64,000 bases of DNA from Notospermus geniculatus (Eukaryota; Nemertea; Pilidiophora; Heteronemertea; Lineidae): positions 973,574-1,037,573 of the forward strand of contig NMRB01000010.1 of the NCBI GenBank assembly GCA_002633025.1, read 5' to 3'. The position numbers were made by a program, and so were the translations under genes. How positions within the stretch are numbered: the stretch's first letter is position 1; the number at the start of each line of letters is the position of its first letter. The notes below the pieces were generated by a model. That model did not search any database, had not been told where the DNA came from, and worked only from the letters and a program-made list of their open reading frames with translations. Below, in pieces: positions 34,112 through 46,087 of the stretch.

Positions 34112-35357
34112 CTAAATATGTTATAGAAGTAGTCCGAGGTGTGGGAAAGAAGGGCCGAAAACAACCTGCTTCAGAGGACACCGAGGAAGACGAAGTCTTC
34201 ACAGAACTTCCAGCGATCACAATGTCAATGTGTGAAAACTCGACGTCAATTGATAATGCATCACCAAAGGTGCCAAGTGTGGATGTGGTTGACACGGTAT
34301 GTGAATTTCATGATGTACCTTGTCTGTGTCTTGACCTTCAGTTTAGTAACTGAACATTGTGTGTCAAGTCATGGTGTGTGAAACACTCTACAGTTATACC
34401 ATACTGTGTTCAGTTCATCTAAGCATTCGGGTCCTGCTTTACAGAACACCAGATGTTCACAGTTTCCTTCATTATGTATTTAGGTCAATGTATTGAGTGC
34501 CACCTACCCACCACCAAGAAGTCCATCACCTCGACAGCGCAACGAATCGCTTGGAGCAGATCCCCGTCTTGGTGCACCACCGGTAGCATTACAGCATCAC
34601 CTGTCATCTCCACAAATGCAGCGTCCCGTATCACCATCGCTGGGTGGACAAGATCACCGACCGTCGACACCAAAAAGGAGGATTTTACAGTCACAAGGCG
34701 ACTGGAGGAGAAGAATTCTGGGAGATATCACTGTTATGAACCAAGATGAGGTGGGTGCAGCTGGTTCTCCAAACAAATTCTGACAAATTTTGCTAAGGAA
34801 TGTCAGTTTCAGTTAAGAAGTCTTGACGATTGCACTTACGTAATCTATTCACTGTTTTCAGATGTTGGAGTTGAACAGGATTGTGCGGACCAAAATTCGT
34901 GACAAGAGGAAAGAATCGAGACAGGTAAGACCCCTGAATTTCTCCATTTACCGTAGTTTTACACCCCTGTTAGAATATAGAATATGAAATAGAAATCGGG
35001 TTTCTACGGTGAAAGACATGCTTCCTACCAGGATCGAACCCACGAACCCTCGCACGAACCCTGTTAGAACATACCTAGAAATCTATCACTTTTAAGTGGT
35101 TTCCTGCAATCCACACGGAGGAGTAGAAGCAAATACATGTATTGTCTTTTATATGATACCGGTAATTGATAGGTTTTTGGCCATCTTTCTATTCTATTTG
35201 CCGCTTATTTAGATGACATTACCTGATGTATGTCAGGAGCATAAGGAATGTCTGCTAATATCATTGGTCTGTCCCACAGGAACCTAATCCCAAAGGACAT
35301 GACCTCTCGATGTCCTCTTCACTAAATGCCGATCAAGATGAGGTAAATGTTGGATAA
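34112..35357 (+). pseudogene. Extra copy of channel exons 22-25 (5'-truncated)
   Basis: Exons 34112-34296, 34484-34750, 34862-34924 and 35280-35357 have the same lengths and phases as exons 22-25 of the main gene and end at the same stop codon. The first encodes the end of the SH3 domain, but no copy of exon 21 (the body of SH3) precedes it, so this unit alone cannot encode the channel. Differences include Met to Leu in exon 23, and Val to Met and Thr to Ser in exon 25. It may be an allele. Confidence 0.8.
34980..35060 (-). mobile_element. Short tRNA-derived SINE-like insertion in copy B
   Basis: On the minus strand this carries a B-box-like GGGTTCGATCC. It is flanked by CCCTGTTAGAATATA and CCCTGTTAGAACATA, a 15-bp target duplication with one mismatch that occurs once in copy A near 31322. 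Long variable TSDs are typical of LINE-mobilised SINEs. Confidence 0.6.
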
Positions 35358-36506
35358 GATTTGGCATCACTGAGCACATGCCTCACAAATGCACTTGAAT
35401 TCTGTAACCTTCCCCGGTATTAACAGGCTCAGTTTCTGTCTTCAGCACGTCACTTTTTGGTACGCATCCGAAGACTAACTCTAATGATTCATACCGGTTG
35501 TTTATGGCGTGCAAAATGCCCCTACTTTCAATGACACTGGAAAACTTCAGGTGGTGGACAGAAGTCAATGATCAACACAAGAGAACTTGGCTTTTTTCAT
35601 GGTGAATTTTCACATGTTTTATTTCCAAAATCACAGATGCTTGAATTGAAATGTACAGGTGTTTACTGGACGGGTTTTATGTCCATATAAAATATAATCA
35701 TGAACCTGAGTGTCGGAGCAACTTTCATTGAACTTGCCTTGATCTTTGTGTTGTGAACCTTAGATTAGAGGATCCTATTCACATCTTAACATCTTCCTTA
35801 TAACCTCCTAATATTATCAAACGAAAAAGGCATTCTAGAAGGCAGGCACCTTGGACAACACTGCCTTGTAGGAAGCTGCGAAATTTCGAAAGTACTTAGG
35901 AGGTCTTTGGTACATGATCAGATGAGTCAAATTCTAAGCATTCTATGGTCCTCTGTGGTGGGAGGGGGTCATGGTTTGGTCAAGGGCCAAGGCATTCTAA
36001 CAGTAGCACCAATCATCCATTTACATGTATTAGGCATGTTGGTTGCACCAAATATGATTTCCCATTTCGTGTTTGTATTATCAGCACAGATTTGGACACA
36101 CATTCATGACATGTCGTGATGTCTTGCGAGTGTGCCCAAAACATCTGTGGAAACCACTGTTTGGTGTGAACATGCCGAAAGACATTACTTATCATGGTAT
36201 TTTAGTTCCTTTCCTGGATACATTTGCATAGTTATGTTCACATCGTCATTTGGTGATTGACATAGCTTTCTTGCTCTCGGTCTCACTAATCACATTCTGT
36301 ACAACATTGAATAATTTCACTTAGACATGGAGAACACTTTCACATGCTATATCATAACCATCAGTGTGAACACCTCGTTTTTCCTACATGTATGACCATC
36401 AGATTTGGCAACTCCATCAAAAGCCTTCTGTTAATGCAGTAATGCTGCTAATCTTGGGCGTCTTCTTAGAAGAATGGGTATGCTAGTTAATAAGTGAAGC
36501 TATGTA

Positions 36507-37102
36507 CATGCTGTGATTGCTATGTAAGGACTTGGTGATATAACACAATTTTTTGGCCTTCTCATTCACTGGGTCATACAAAAATTATCTTCATACACTG
36601 GCCAGCTTTTGGCCAACTGTGCATCGACGTTCATTTGACTTAGTAACCATTGATTGCAGCTTGCTTTAAATTTTGATTGTAATGCAGAGCAGCCTGAAAA
36701 CGTTCATCATCCTGGGGCAGTCAGTGCTTCTTAGCACTTGCCCCTTACCTCACTGCACAGTTGGTGATGCAGGGAGTGACTAGTGAGCACGAAGAGCCAC
36801 TGATTACCTCACTAGTCAGGATGTGTATTAATCTGCAGTCCAGTTGGTTATGTAAGGACAATTGCGAGAATAATCCCCACAACAACCAGCACGGCAACTA
36901 CCCCAATTGTTATCCAAAAGACCTTTCTCTTCCTCCATTTCTTTTTTACTTTCTCCGCTTGTTTTAGTTTCACCACTCCTTCCTCTACATGATATGCGGC
37001 ACTGATAACATTGTCTTCTATACGTGTAACCATCTCGCCTTGTTCAGCAACAAGCAGGTTAAGATCACGGAAAATCTCATTCACCTGTACAATCTTCTTT
37101 TC
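36507..37102. repeat. Copy B of the syntaxin 3' region
   Basis: Repeats 37192-37783. It runs from the empty TA insertion site into the syntaxin coding region and stops at 37102, where the right end of the Tc1/mariner-like element follows. Confidence 0.85.
36848..37102 (-). pseudogene. Partial second copy of the syntaxin gene (C-terminal 84 codons)
   Basis: Encodes the second half of the SNARE motif, the basic linker and the C-terminal TM anchor with its stop. It is nearly identical to the full copy, with Cys to Tyr after ISAA. Upstream of KKIVQVNEIF the frame enters transposon sequence, so it has no N-terminal or Habc region. It is probably the other allele cut short by assembly. Confidence 0.8.
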
Positions 37103-37189
37103 AACATATGTTAGGCTCACTCTCCTACATCGCAATGGTTTGGAGATATTCAAGAAAAACTGCTGTCCATTTACTTTTTTCCATGAGTG
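37103..37189. mobile_element. Tc1/mariner-like terminal inverted repeat (right end)
   Basis: Reverse complement of 32680-32768 with a few mismatches, ending CCATGAGTG before a TA at 37190-37191. The sequence after the TA matches the flank of the empty site at 36507. Confidence 0.75.
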
Positions 37190-37525
37190 TACATGCTGTG
37201 ATTGCTATGTAAGGACTTGGTGATATAACACAATTTTTTGGCCTTCTCATTCACTGGGTCATACAAAAATTATCTTCATACACTGGCCAGCTTTTGACCA
37301 ACTGTGCATCGACGTTCATTTGACTTAGTAACCATTGATTGCAGCTTGCTTTAAATTTTGATTGTAATGCAGAGCAGCCTGAAAACGTTCATCATCCTGG
37401 GGCAGTCAGTGCTTCTTAGCACTTGCTCCTTACCTCACTGCACAGTTGGTGATGCAGGGAGTGACTAGTGAGCACGAAGAGCCACTGATTACCTCAGGAT
37501 GTGTATTAATCTGCAGTCCAGTTGG

Positions 37526-38425
37526 TTATGTAAGGACAATTGCGAGAATAATCCCCACAACAACCAGCACGGCAACTACCCCAATTGTTATCCAAAAGAC
37601 TTTTCTCTTCCGCCATTTCTTTTTTACTTTCTCCGCTTGTTTTAGTTTCACCACTCCTTCCTCTACATGACATGCGGCACTGATAACGTTGTCTTCTATA
37701 CGTGTAACCATCTCGCCTTGTTCAGCAACAAGCAAGTTAAGATCACGGAAAATCTCATTCACCTGTACAATCTTCTTTTCTAACTCCAGCATTTCCTTTT
37801 CGCGTGATTTCAAATCACAGAGAGTGGATTGGGCATCTCTGATGCTGATTAGAATGTCATCTGTGAATATGGCCATCTGCTCATTCGATTCAATAATACG
37901 CTCAATTTCTTGGTCATCAATGTCTAAATCTGGTTGTTTGATTTTCATGCGGCGTATGATCTGCTCCTTGCACTTGTCATTGTAGTTGGATTGTTCCTGC
38001 TGAAGTTCTCGTAAAACTGTCACCAATTCGTGCGTCAGGGTCTCCAAGTGGCCTTTCCTCATCCGAAGTTCTGCATTACTACAGGTTTCCAGGTCATCCT
38101 TTCCAGAAGGGTCAAGGTCCATTAATCCTGCCCGAATTGTGCGTTCGATATCGCGTATTTCTAAAGTCAACTTTTCTAATCGGTCCCTATGCTTGTCGTG
38201 GTTCGTTACGGCCGTCAAAATATCACTGTGGCATTTCTTGACCTTATCCACGATTTTCTTTAGATCATCGATCATTGCATGTATACTCTCGGCCTTCTTC
38301 AGGAACTGTCCAATGCGAGTTCCTTTCATCATTGACCTTGTACTCAGCCGGAGTGACTGCCGGATACTGGATCTGACTCCAGACTCGCCCATGTTTCTCC
38401 GGAGCTGCTCTAAGCGGTCTCTCAT
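37526..38425 (-). CDS. Intronless syntaxin (Qa-SNARE)
   Basis: A 299-residue protein of normal syntaxin length. It starts MRDRLEQLRRN, as plasma-membrane syntaxins do. A helical Habc-like region covers about 45-165. The SNARE motif (about 190-252) has the zero-layer Gln near residue 236 in LLVAEQGEMVTRIEDNV. A basic KKKWRKRK linker and a single C-terminal TM (about 277-297) follow. Syntaxins pair with SNAP-25-type and VAMP-type SNAREs to fuse vesicles with a target membrane. No intron interrupts the frame, while other genes here are split into many exons, so it may have arisen by retroposition. AAAATGA gives an acceptable start context. Its 3' half is repeated at 36848-37102. The subfamily (1, 2, 3 or 4) cannot be assigned by eye. 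Confidence 0.87.
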   Translation of the reverse strand: MRDRLEQLRRNMGESGVRSSIRQSLRLSTRSMMKGTRIGQFLKKAESIHAMIDDLKKIVDKVKKCHSDILTAVTNHDKHRDRLEKLTLEIRDIERTIRAGLMDLDPSGKDDLETCSNAELRMRKGHLETLTHELVTVLRELQQEQSNYNDKCKEQIIRRMKIKQPDLDIDDQEIERIIESNEQMAIFTDDILISIRDAQSTLCDLKSREKEMLELEKKIVQVNEIFRDLNLLVAEQGEMVTRIEDNVISAACHVEEGVVKLKQAEKVKKKWRKRKVFWITIGVVAVLVVVGIILAIVLT

Positions 38426-39536
38426 TTTTCCGGTTTATTGCTGAACTCTGAAAAATACGATAGGTTTAGAAATACATGTCTGTAATCCTTCAGAATTCCC
38501 ACCGACTGGTCACTAGGGACAACTCTGTAGGAGGTGTTTGGGTGTTTCCTCTCCACCTCTACAGACACACTCACAGTTGGTCGTCGCTCAGACCCCTAGT
38601 CTCCTTAGAAGTTGATGGATAGGCCTATGGATTGTGTCTCTGACAGTCGTCAACAGTATTCACCTTAAACGCGAAGTAATGTTGTCGTCGTTGTCTGTGG
38701 CTTTCTTCAATCTTGTCTTACATGTATCTGACCATGGTGGCCTAATTAGGAGGCATGTACTGCTTATAGTGTGTCTTGAGTTATCCAATACATACATAAT
38801 CAATATCAGTGCTGAATTATTGACTTAGCTTTATATTTGATACTTTGATTTTAGGTCAAGTCATGTTGTCCTGGAATATTTTATGTGGACATACCGGTAG
38901 TGTTTGCTCAGTTGCTCAGATCGACAGGTGATCAAATTACAATTCTTGTACAATAGTCAATTAATGGAACTCTCAGAACAATAACAATCGTTCTCTTTGA
39001 GATTGTTCGATCCTGTGTCTGAAATTGGCAAGCGAAATGCAGTATTCTCACCATTTCGTGGTGCCTGACATGCCTGAGGCAAGGGTAATGTGTGATTTGA
39101 CATTATGCTACGAGGGTTGAAATGAGATGAAAAATATCACAGCAGGTTGAGGGTCACCTGATGAGAGGATAATATCCATATTTCTGCCAGTTTAAATGAA
39201 TGGAAATAACACTGTATTTACCTCTCAGGAGAAATTCTCTTAAGTTTAACATCCACTGCTATGTACTCCCATAATCCATTTTGTGTCTGTACGTGGCGTA
39301 TTGTTCTGTTCATATGACACTATGGTTACGCCCACTGTTTGACGTTGGTTTCCTAGAAACGAGTGCTAACAGGTGTAACACTATCTTGACTCACACGGCG
39401 CACATTTTCCAATATTTTAATCCCAGATCAATCAAACCATCGTGCTATCATCACCCTGTATTGTACATGTACATGTATGTATGTGTCTGATTTACACTGC
39501 TGTCCCCCTTTGTTTTTAATGGTAAACATGCTTTTT
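38426..39536. other. Syntaxin upstream flank
   Basis: No gene, repeat or clear promoter motif was recognised. TACATGTA and TACATGTACATGTA words are present. Confidence 0.4.
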
Positions 39537-40321
39537 TAATGATGCACAGAACAAATGTGAACGTGCATTCAGTATGAGTAGCATCAAGTGTTGAATCTCC
39601 CGTTGTGGAGATAATCCATTCAAGTCAAAGATGTAAAGGCGATCGTTTCAATCTCAAGTTATCTACTGGTCAGATTCTATAGCCCTTTGCCATAGGACAT
39701 GATCAAGTTTGGACAGGACAAAAAATGCATACAAAAATGATTGTGTCGTCAACTCTCTGTCAGAAAAATCTGGAATTGACCATTAAATGCAGAAAGGAAA
39801 AATTGCAGTGCTTTGTCAGAGCTTCAGTTCAAGTCTGGTCATACCCTGCTGTATTAAACCACTCCTTTTCACTTATCCAGCATTTCATTTGTAATAACAA
39901 ATCTATCAATGTAAAAAAAACAACTAACCTTCACAGTACTGACTGTATACAACACTCCTCCCCCAGTGAAATAATCCTCAACTTCCTTCAGAACTGTCCC
40001 TCTGGTGTTCTGATGTTTCCTAAACTGTTGCTGTAATGACTTTTCCTCCCACTCATCTGCCTTTTAATAGCTTTTGATGTTTGCCTAATTTTAGGTATTA
40101 CCCCTGTTGATGTTGGTTCATTTGTGAGTCACCTAAACTTTCCAGCTGTCTCAACCAATGTTGTGACTGGTTGTAGATAGAGGCCTACTTATGACTCATT
40201 ATGCATTCTTCAGTATTGTGGTCTATTGATTGGACCTATAATGATAAACAACTACCAGTATACATTATGATTGTGATTTATCATGTCCCCACTTTTGGAG
40301 AATATCATGACATTGTTTCAG
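39537..40321. repeat. 0.8-kb duplication, copy A
   Basis: Begins ATGATGCACAGAACAAATGTG and ends GACATTGTTTCAG directly before the N at 40322. The same sequence restarts at 40346. No coding content was recognised. Confidence 0.9.
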
Positions 40322-40322
40322 N
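40322..40322. other. Assembly gap between two near-identical copies
   Basis: The N lies between the duplicated segments. It is followed by ATGGTCCATGGACCATTTCA, which matches the 3' terminus of the dispersed repeat at 42702-43775. Confidence 0.85.
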
Positions 40323-40345
40323 ATGGTCCATGGACCATTTCATTT

Positions 40346-41168
40346 AATGATGCACAAACAAATGTGAACGTGCATTCAGTATGAGTAGCATCAAGTGTTG
40401 AATCTCCCATTGTGGAGATAATCCATTCAAGTCAAAGATGTAAAGGCGATCGTTTCAATCTCAAGTTGATGATATCTACTGGTCAGATTCTATAGCCCTT
40501 TGCCATAGGACATGATCAAGTTTGGACAGGACAAAAAATGCATACAGCCTCTGTGGATTGTGTGGGAAAATCTTTGAAAATGATTGTGTCGTCAACTCTC
40601 TGTCAGAAAAATCTCTGGAATTGACCATTAAATGCAGAAAGGAAAAATTGAAGTGCTTTGTCAGAGCTTCAATTCAAGTCTGGTCATACCCTGCTGTATT
40701 ATACCACTCTTTTTCACTTATCCAGCTTTTCAGTTGTAATAACAAATCTATCAATGTAAAAAAACAACTAACCTTCAGTACTGACTGTATACAACAACAC
40801 TCCTCCCCCAGTGAAATAATCCTCTAACTTCCTTCAGAACTGTCCCTCTGGTGTTCTGATGTTTCCTAAACTGTTGCTGTAATGACTTTTCCTCCCACTC
40901 ATCTGCCTTTTAATAGCTTTTGATGTTTGCCTAATTTTAGGTATTACCCCTGTTGATGTTGGTTCATTTGTGAGTCACCTAAACTTTCCAGCTGTCTCAA
41001 CCAATGTTGTGACTGGTTGTAGATAGAGGCCTACTTATGACTCATTATGCATTCTTCAGTATTGTGGTCTATTGATTGGACCTATAATGATAAACAACTA
41101 CCAGTATACATTATGATTGTGATTTATCATGTCCCCACTTTTGGAGAATATCATGACATTGTTTCAGT
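40346..41168. repeat. 0.8-kb duplication, copy B
   Basis: Second copy of 39537-40321 with small indels, including about 27 extra bases near 40547 and GATGAT near 40468. It continues into unique sequence after 41168. Confidence 0.9.
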
Positions 41169-42701
41169 CCTCCTCACAACGACTCTGTTTTACTTCCCTG
41201 TTGATATATACTTACCGTACCGTGTTCTTTTTCCTGTTTGATACCGGTACATATTTCCAGTGGGAAAACATCTTGATCATGCAATCACACTTACAAACTT
41301 GAAGACATTTTAAGCATTGCCTGCTATAGTGTATGGTGTACTGGCTTTATTTGGTGTCGAAGATTATCTCACTGCAACGTTATAAAGTTTCCTGTGGGAT
41401 CTGGTTTCCTCCTACATTACATTTAGCGTATTTTGATGAGTAACAGGAAGTGTTGATGACCCAGACATCTGCTGATTCAGTGTATGACAATACATGTATT
41501 GTTATCACTGCCAGATGACCTAATGAAGCCCTGCGCCAGTTGCTTACACTCTGCTTGTGGTCAGGCTGAGCAACCCTGCAGTTATTCAACTCTTGTCTTC
41601 CAGCTGAATTAGTTTCTCCTTAATTGTCCAGCGGCCACCCGTGGGGCTTGGTCGCTATTCTTTCCGTAATTGCTTGTTTGTCCTGTCTACACAGGTTATG
41701 TAGTTCTTCATTCGGGTTTCAGCTCAGTTTTTTCTAGAGTTTCAGATTGTAAAGTTCCACTTGAAAAAGACCCCGGTTGGGGTCGAAAATTCGTGAATTC
41801 TGGAGATTGACTTCTTGTTTATTACCAGATGACATGACATAGACATGGAGCAAAATCCCCATTAAAATTATTGTTGACTGGGGTCATTCTCGTTCACCTT
41901 TGACTGTTTGAAAGACCTAATTTGCAGCAGTTTGAGATACATGTCCCATCAGGTTATTGAAAGAAGACAAAAAGTCACTAAAGCCGTGTTCCCACTAGGG
42001 TTTTATATCGAATCGAATTCGCAATAAAGGCTTATTCCGATACAATGCGTCACACTCAAATCAAAATAGATCACTTTTATACTGATTTAACAAAACCGGT
42101 ATTTATGTCTTTTTTGATGTGCGTTAGCCAAATCGAAATAGTTATCGCGAAACACTTTATTGCGGGTTGAGTGTGACGCTTTTTGTTTCGCATTGAAATC
42201 GGTTTAGTTGTAGTGTGATGCGACCCGGCATAACCAAATCGATTTCCGTATTTCGATTTATGGAAACCGATTTCAATGAGCAATAGGTGTGAACGCAGCA
42301 CAAAACCCAAGCCAATAAGTACACAGAATGAAAAGCTCATGACCTAAAAGGCAAATGTATGTCCTCTTAAACAAGCCATCCTGCCAACTTCCGCCCTGAT
42401 GTATGCTGAATAAACAGCTGATTTGTGTGTGTCATGGTCCTAGTGTTCTTATTCAAAAAATTTAAAATGAATATCGCAGTGTGAAAGTTTCATCTTGTAT
42501 GTTGTATCATACGGTTTTCCATTTCAGAGGTTACCAATTATAGCTGCAGAGGCCTCACTTAAGTAAGTGACCTGAAAGTGAAAGCTCAGTGTGTCATGAA
42601 GGCTTATGCAATGTACCATTCTTAAGATTATGTCAGTCCACAAAATCATTGTATTCTGTGCATGTTTGACTTCGCATTGATATTGTTTTGTCACCAATGT
42701 T
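41169..42701. other. Non-coding region
   Basis: No gene supported. Between about 41984 and 42300 the sequence resembles a degraded element with imperfect inverted ends (CGTGTTCCCACTAGGG and GGTGTGAACGC) and several ATCGAAAT/ATTTCGAT words. A 35-bp segment at 42529-42563 is bounded by good splice-like sites and could be a small + strand exon. Confidence 0.35.
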
Positions 42702-43775
42702 TTTAGCTCACTGGGGTGAGCTATTACGATGGTGCAGCGTCCGTCGTCCGTCGTCGTCGTCGTCGTCCGGCGTGGTCCGTTAGCAGGGCACGTTTCGTAA
42801 CCGCTAAAGCTATTGATCTGAATCTTGGTACATATATACCCCTAGGTCAGATGACCCACGACACCAAGTTTCGGTCCGATTCGACTCTCAGTTTGGCCAC
42901 CAGGTGGCGGAAACCAAAAACACAAAAAGTGCAATAACTCCTGAACTAATGACTAGATCATCTCCAAATTTTTATCATAGGTGTAGCTAATAAGGATACA
43001 TAACATATATAACGGGTTTTTGATTTGACCTACTTTTCAAGGTCACAGAGGTCAAAGTTCGACAAAAGTAACGAACCTGCCAAAGTTTGTCATTATTTCA
43101 CCGAGCGACTTCATATCTTGCATAAACATGCATTGGAGGGGTACCTTATAAAATACCAAGTTTCGGCCCGATTGGATATCCAATATGGCCGCCAGGTGGC
43201 GTAACCTGAAAATCAAGGAAGTGCTATTACTCGGGAACGGCTTGACGCAGAGTGCTCAAATTTGATATTTACCTCCCTCTAGATGACCTTTACATGCACG
43301 TCAAATTTCGGCCTGATTTGACTTCAAACGTGGCCACCAGGTGGCGTAACCCAAAAATCATCAAAGTGCTGTAAATCAGGAACGCCTTAACCCAAAGCGC
43401 TCCAATGTGCTATGTGGCCCCGTGCAGATGACCTTTATGTGCATGTGAAGTTTCGACACGATCGTACATCCAATATGGCCGCCAGGTGGCGTAACCTGAA
43501 AATCATCAAAGTGCTGTAACTCAGGAACGACTTGGACCCAAAGCGCTCCAATGTGCTATGTGGCCCTCTGCAGATGACCTTCATGTGCATGTGAAGTTCC
43601 GGCCCAATCGGACGTCCAATATGGCCGCCAGGTGGCATAAACCCAAAAATCATCAAAGTCCTACTTGGGAATGACTTGACCCAGATTGCTCATAACTGAT
43701 ATGTACCTCCCTCTGTCATTAGACTATTATGTCCAACACGGTGAGCACATGGTCCATGGACCATTTCATTTCCAT
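42702..43775. repeat. Dispersed repeat with internal tandem units of about 146 bp
   Basis: Starts TTAGCTCACTGGGGTGAGC with a GTC-rich stretch and ends GTGAGCACATGGTCCATGGA. Inside, a unit containing TATGGCCGCCAGGTGGCGTA recurs near 43194, 43338, 43483 and 43630, with an earlier form near 42899, giving spacings of 144-147 bp (the first is double). It looks like a non-autonomous dispersed repeat; its 3' end is also found at 40323. Confidence 0.7.
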
Positions 43776-43784
43776 CTGCTTCAG

Positions 43785-44040
43785 GGATAGAGGAAACCGG
43801 AGAGACAGGATAGCCAAGCTCAGGAAGTGATCAGAGTCAAGCTGCTACTCGGAGGCATGTAAGGAAACCGGAGAGACAGGATAGCCAAGCTTAGGAAGTG
43901 ATCAGAGTCAAGCTGCTACTCAGAGGCATGTAACAAGGATTCTGCTTCAGGGATAGAGGAAACCGGAGAGACAGGATAGCCAAGCTTAGGAAGTGATCAG
44001 AGTCGAGCTGCTACTCAGAGGCATGTAACAAGGATTCTGC
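43785..44040. repeat. Tandem repeat, three units of about 70-100 bp
   Basis: The core AGGAAACCGGAGAGACAGGA followed by TAGCCAAGCTTAGGAAGTGA occurs three times, separated by variable amounts of ACAAGGATTCTGCTTCAGGG. No reading frame is conserved across the units. Confidence 0.75.
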
Positions 44041-45883
44041 TGCCTGTGGATTCAGCCAAAAGGTTTTCTCTGAAGGGCATTTCAGTGCTGTGTGCCTGCC
44101 TGTTCAGGACACTTATTGAAAAAAAATTATCTTGAATTCTACACTTTTATATAAGTTATGTCTAAATATTCAAGCATATTCTGTGATATCTTTTGTGTGA
44201 ATGATTATTTGATAAAATACACAGGTTGAGTAAAAAAAGATCCTTCAAATATTTACTCATTGCATACATACCCGATACTGCTTTTAGGCCTATACTGCTA
44301 AAAACGTGTATTTTGTTGATTCTAATAAAAAATCAAATCTTGTGGTATGAGCTCTCTTTGTCTTCTTGACTGATGCAAAGTTCAACCATCATTTGTCTTT
44401 TTCAATATGAAAATGTCTCCGTTTGTTCGTTGACTCCTATTTCTTGCCATGTATGAATGCTTACCTCCTTGTCAGTTGATTGTGATTTGCTTTACATTAT
44501 TAAGACCGCCCTTCTCACAGTAGTGGGCGGTCTTACTCCTTTTCACTGCTCTTCTCTCTCCATCCAATCTTTGTATTTCAGCAGAACAATTCAAAAAGTA
44601 AGTACATTGTAGTGTATTGCGGCAAAATTTGCATGAATTGTAGATCTATGTGGAAGTGACGGAGCTGATTTGGTTGCTTGTGTCATTCAAAAACAACAAT
44701 TATTGTTTTAATTTCAGGGTTTTTCCTTTTTCACCTCATTTTTACCAGCAAATGCTTGTTGACTGTATCCTAGGAATAGTTGTTCTGCATGATTTGATCT
44801 TCATGAGTCTGAAGTCCCCCGCAGTTTCGAATGGCCCGTTCTATCCGCGCTCCGATTGGAATGTATCTCATGACTACTTGCCGCATGACCCATACCTTGA
44901 TTTACGTCCACTGCCATTCAACCAGGACACTTCATTTTCCCTCCTGATATCTGGCAAATAGACTCATAAAAAATAGAAAAACTCCCTGATTGATTATGTT
45001 TATTCGTTCCACTTTTCTGAGTGTCCGCTTTTGCCAATGATAAATAGGTTATGCACACCCAAGCAATGAGGTAAGTACACTTGTCCCAGGACTAAAAGAA
45101 TTCATACCTGGGAAGAATCGACCGGGTTAAAACGAATACCAGTAGGCCTACCATACAAATTCAACATTGGGCCTACATGTAACTGTACTTGTCCCTTTCG
45201 ATATTTTTAAACAGCATTCAGCGGCACCCAGATTGTCGCGAGGGGTTGGGGCCTTCACGGTCAAAATTTCATCAATTTTCTGAATGTGCGCAATACAGAC
45301 TGGCGTAGGTCTACATAAAGCCGAGTTTGAGTTTGAATTTCAAGAAATCGTAAGAAAACGACCGTACTTGTACGGCGAGCATAGAGTAATTTATACCGGT
45401 ACTACTCTCAAAATGCTATGGTATTTGGAACGATTGCCGAATGAAGCGGGCTCCATTACCGGTAGGCCCAAACGTAAAACCTGGGTATGTTTTTTCGCAA
45501 AGCCCCCGAAACGCCAACGCGACCGTGTATCCTGTTGTTTGCTGCTCTCTTCGTGGCATCGAACAATGGGATTGGCGTTTCTGGGGAATGGCGAAAACTC
45601 GCTCTTTGTCCTGCACCGCCCCTAGCCTTGTCACGCATATTAGAATGTTCCCGGCCTCTAGTTCTCTAGTTTTGCACAACCATGGGTAAAATCCTCCCTG
45701 CTGAAACAGACGGACTAGGCGCATCATTGTTGAGGTTTCCCATTCACTCTCGTAGCTGTTGTAAAGTTAATGGAGTATGGCAAATTTCCTGTGAATGTAT
45801 TGAAATCTCTGCAACGTGTGTAGTCAGGCCCACTTTGAGATGACGTTGAAAAGCATCACAATGATACTTGAAGAATCCGTTAA
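44041..45883. other. Non-coding region with possible small + strand exons
   Basis: A hairpin TAAGACCGCCC...GGGCGGTCTTA lies at 44501-44535. A 16-bp segment at 44581-44596 and an open segment from 44718 are each preceded by a TTTCAG-type acceptor, so a short + strand transcript is possible but unproven. Overlapping ORFs on both strands at 45284-45727 look like by-products of GC-rich, stop-poor sequence. Confidence 0.3.
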
Positions 45884-46087
45884 AGGAGCACGGTATTGCT
45901 GCTTTTTCTCGACAGCCGGCGCCACTGCGCCACTCTCCAACCCGAGGGACTAACTACGTTTCGGCGAATGACCCGATTTACTGCGTACATTTTGTAATGC
46001 ATTTTTGTAGTTCGTCTTACTGCCGCTAGGTGGCTCCCTCTACGTCGGCAGTCAAATAACGCATTTGAGATCCAATACCGTGCTCCT
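45884..46087. mobile_element. 204-bp MITE, TTAA target duplication
   Basis: The ends AGGAGCACGGTATT and AATACCGTGCTCCT are flanked on both sides by TTAA (45880-45883, 46088-46091). TTAA duplications are typical of piggyBac and Kolobok. The interior has no transposase. Confidence 0.65.

Larger units (their letters stand above)
34047..36506 (+). repeat. Channel 3'-end region, copy B
   Basis: Second copy of 30380-32679. It contains a SINE-like insertion at about 34980 that copy A lacks, and it continues across the uninterrupted TA site at 36505 into 36507-37102, which repeats 37192-37783. Confidence 0.85.

Noticed and set aside
36761-38444. Several + strand ORFs across the syntaxin locus
   Set aside because: They are antisense shadows of the syntaxin frame and have no features of their own.
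45284-45727. Six overlapping ORFs on both strands
   Set aside because: They come from one stop-poor stretch read in several frames; none has domain-like features and no splice structure supports them.
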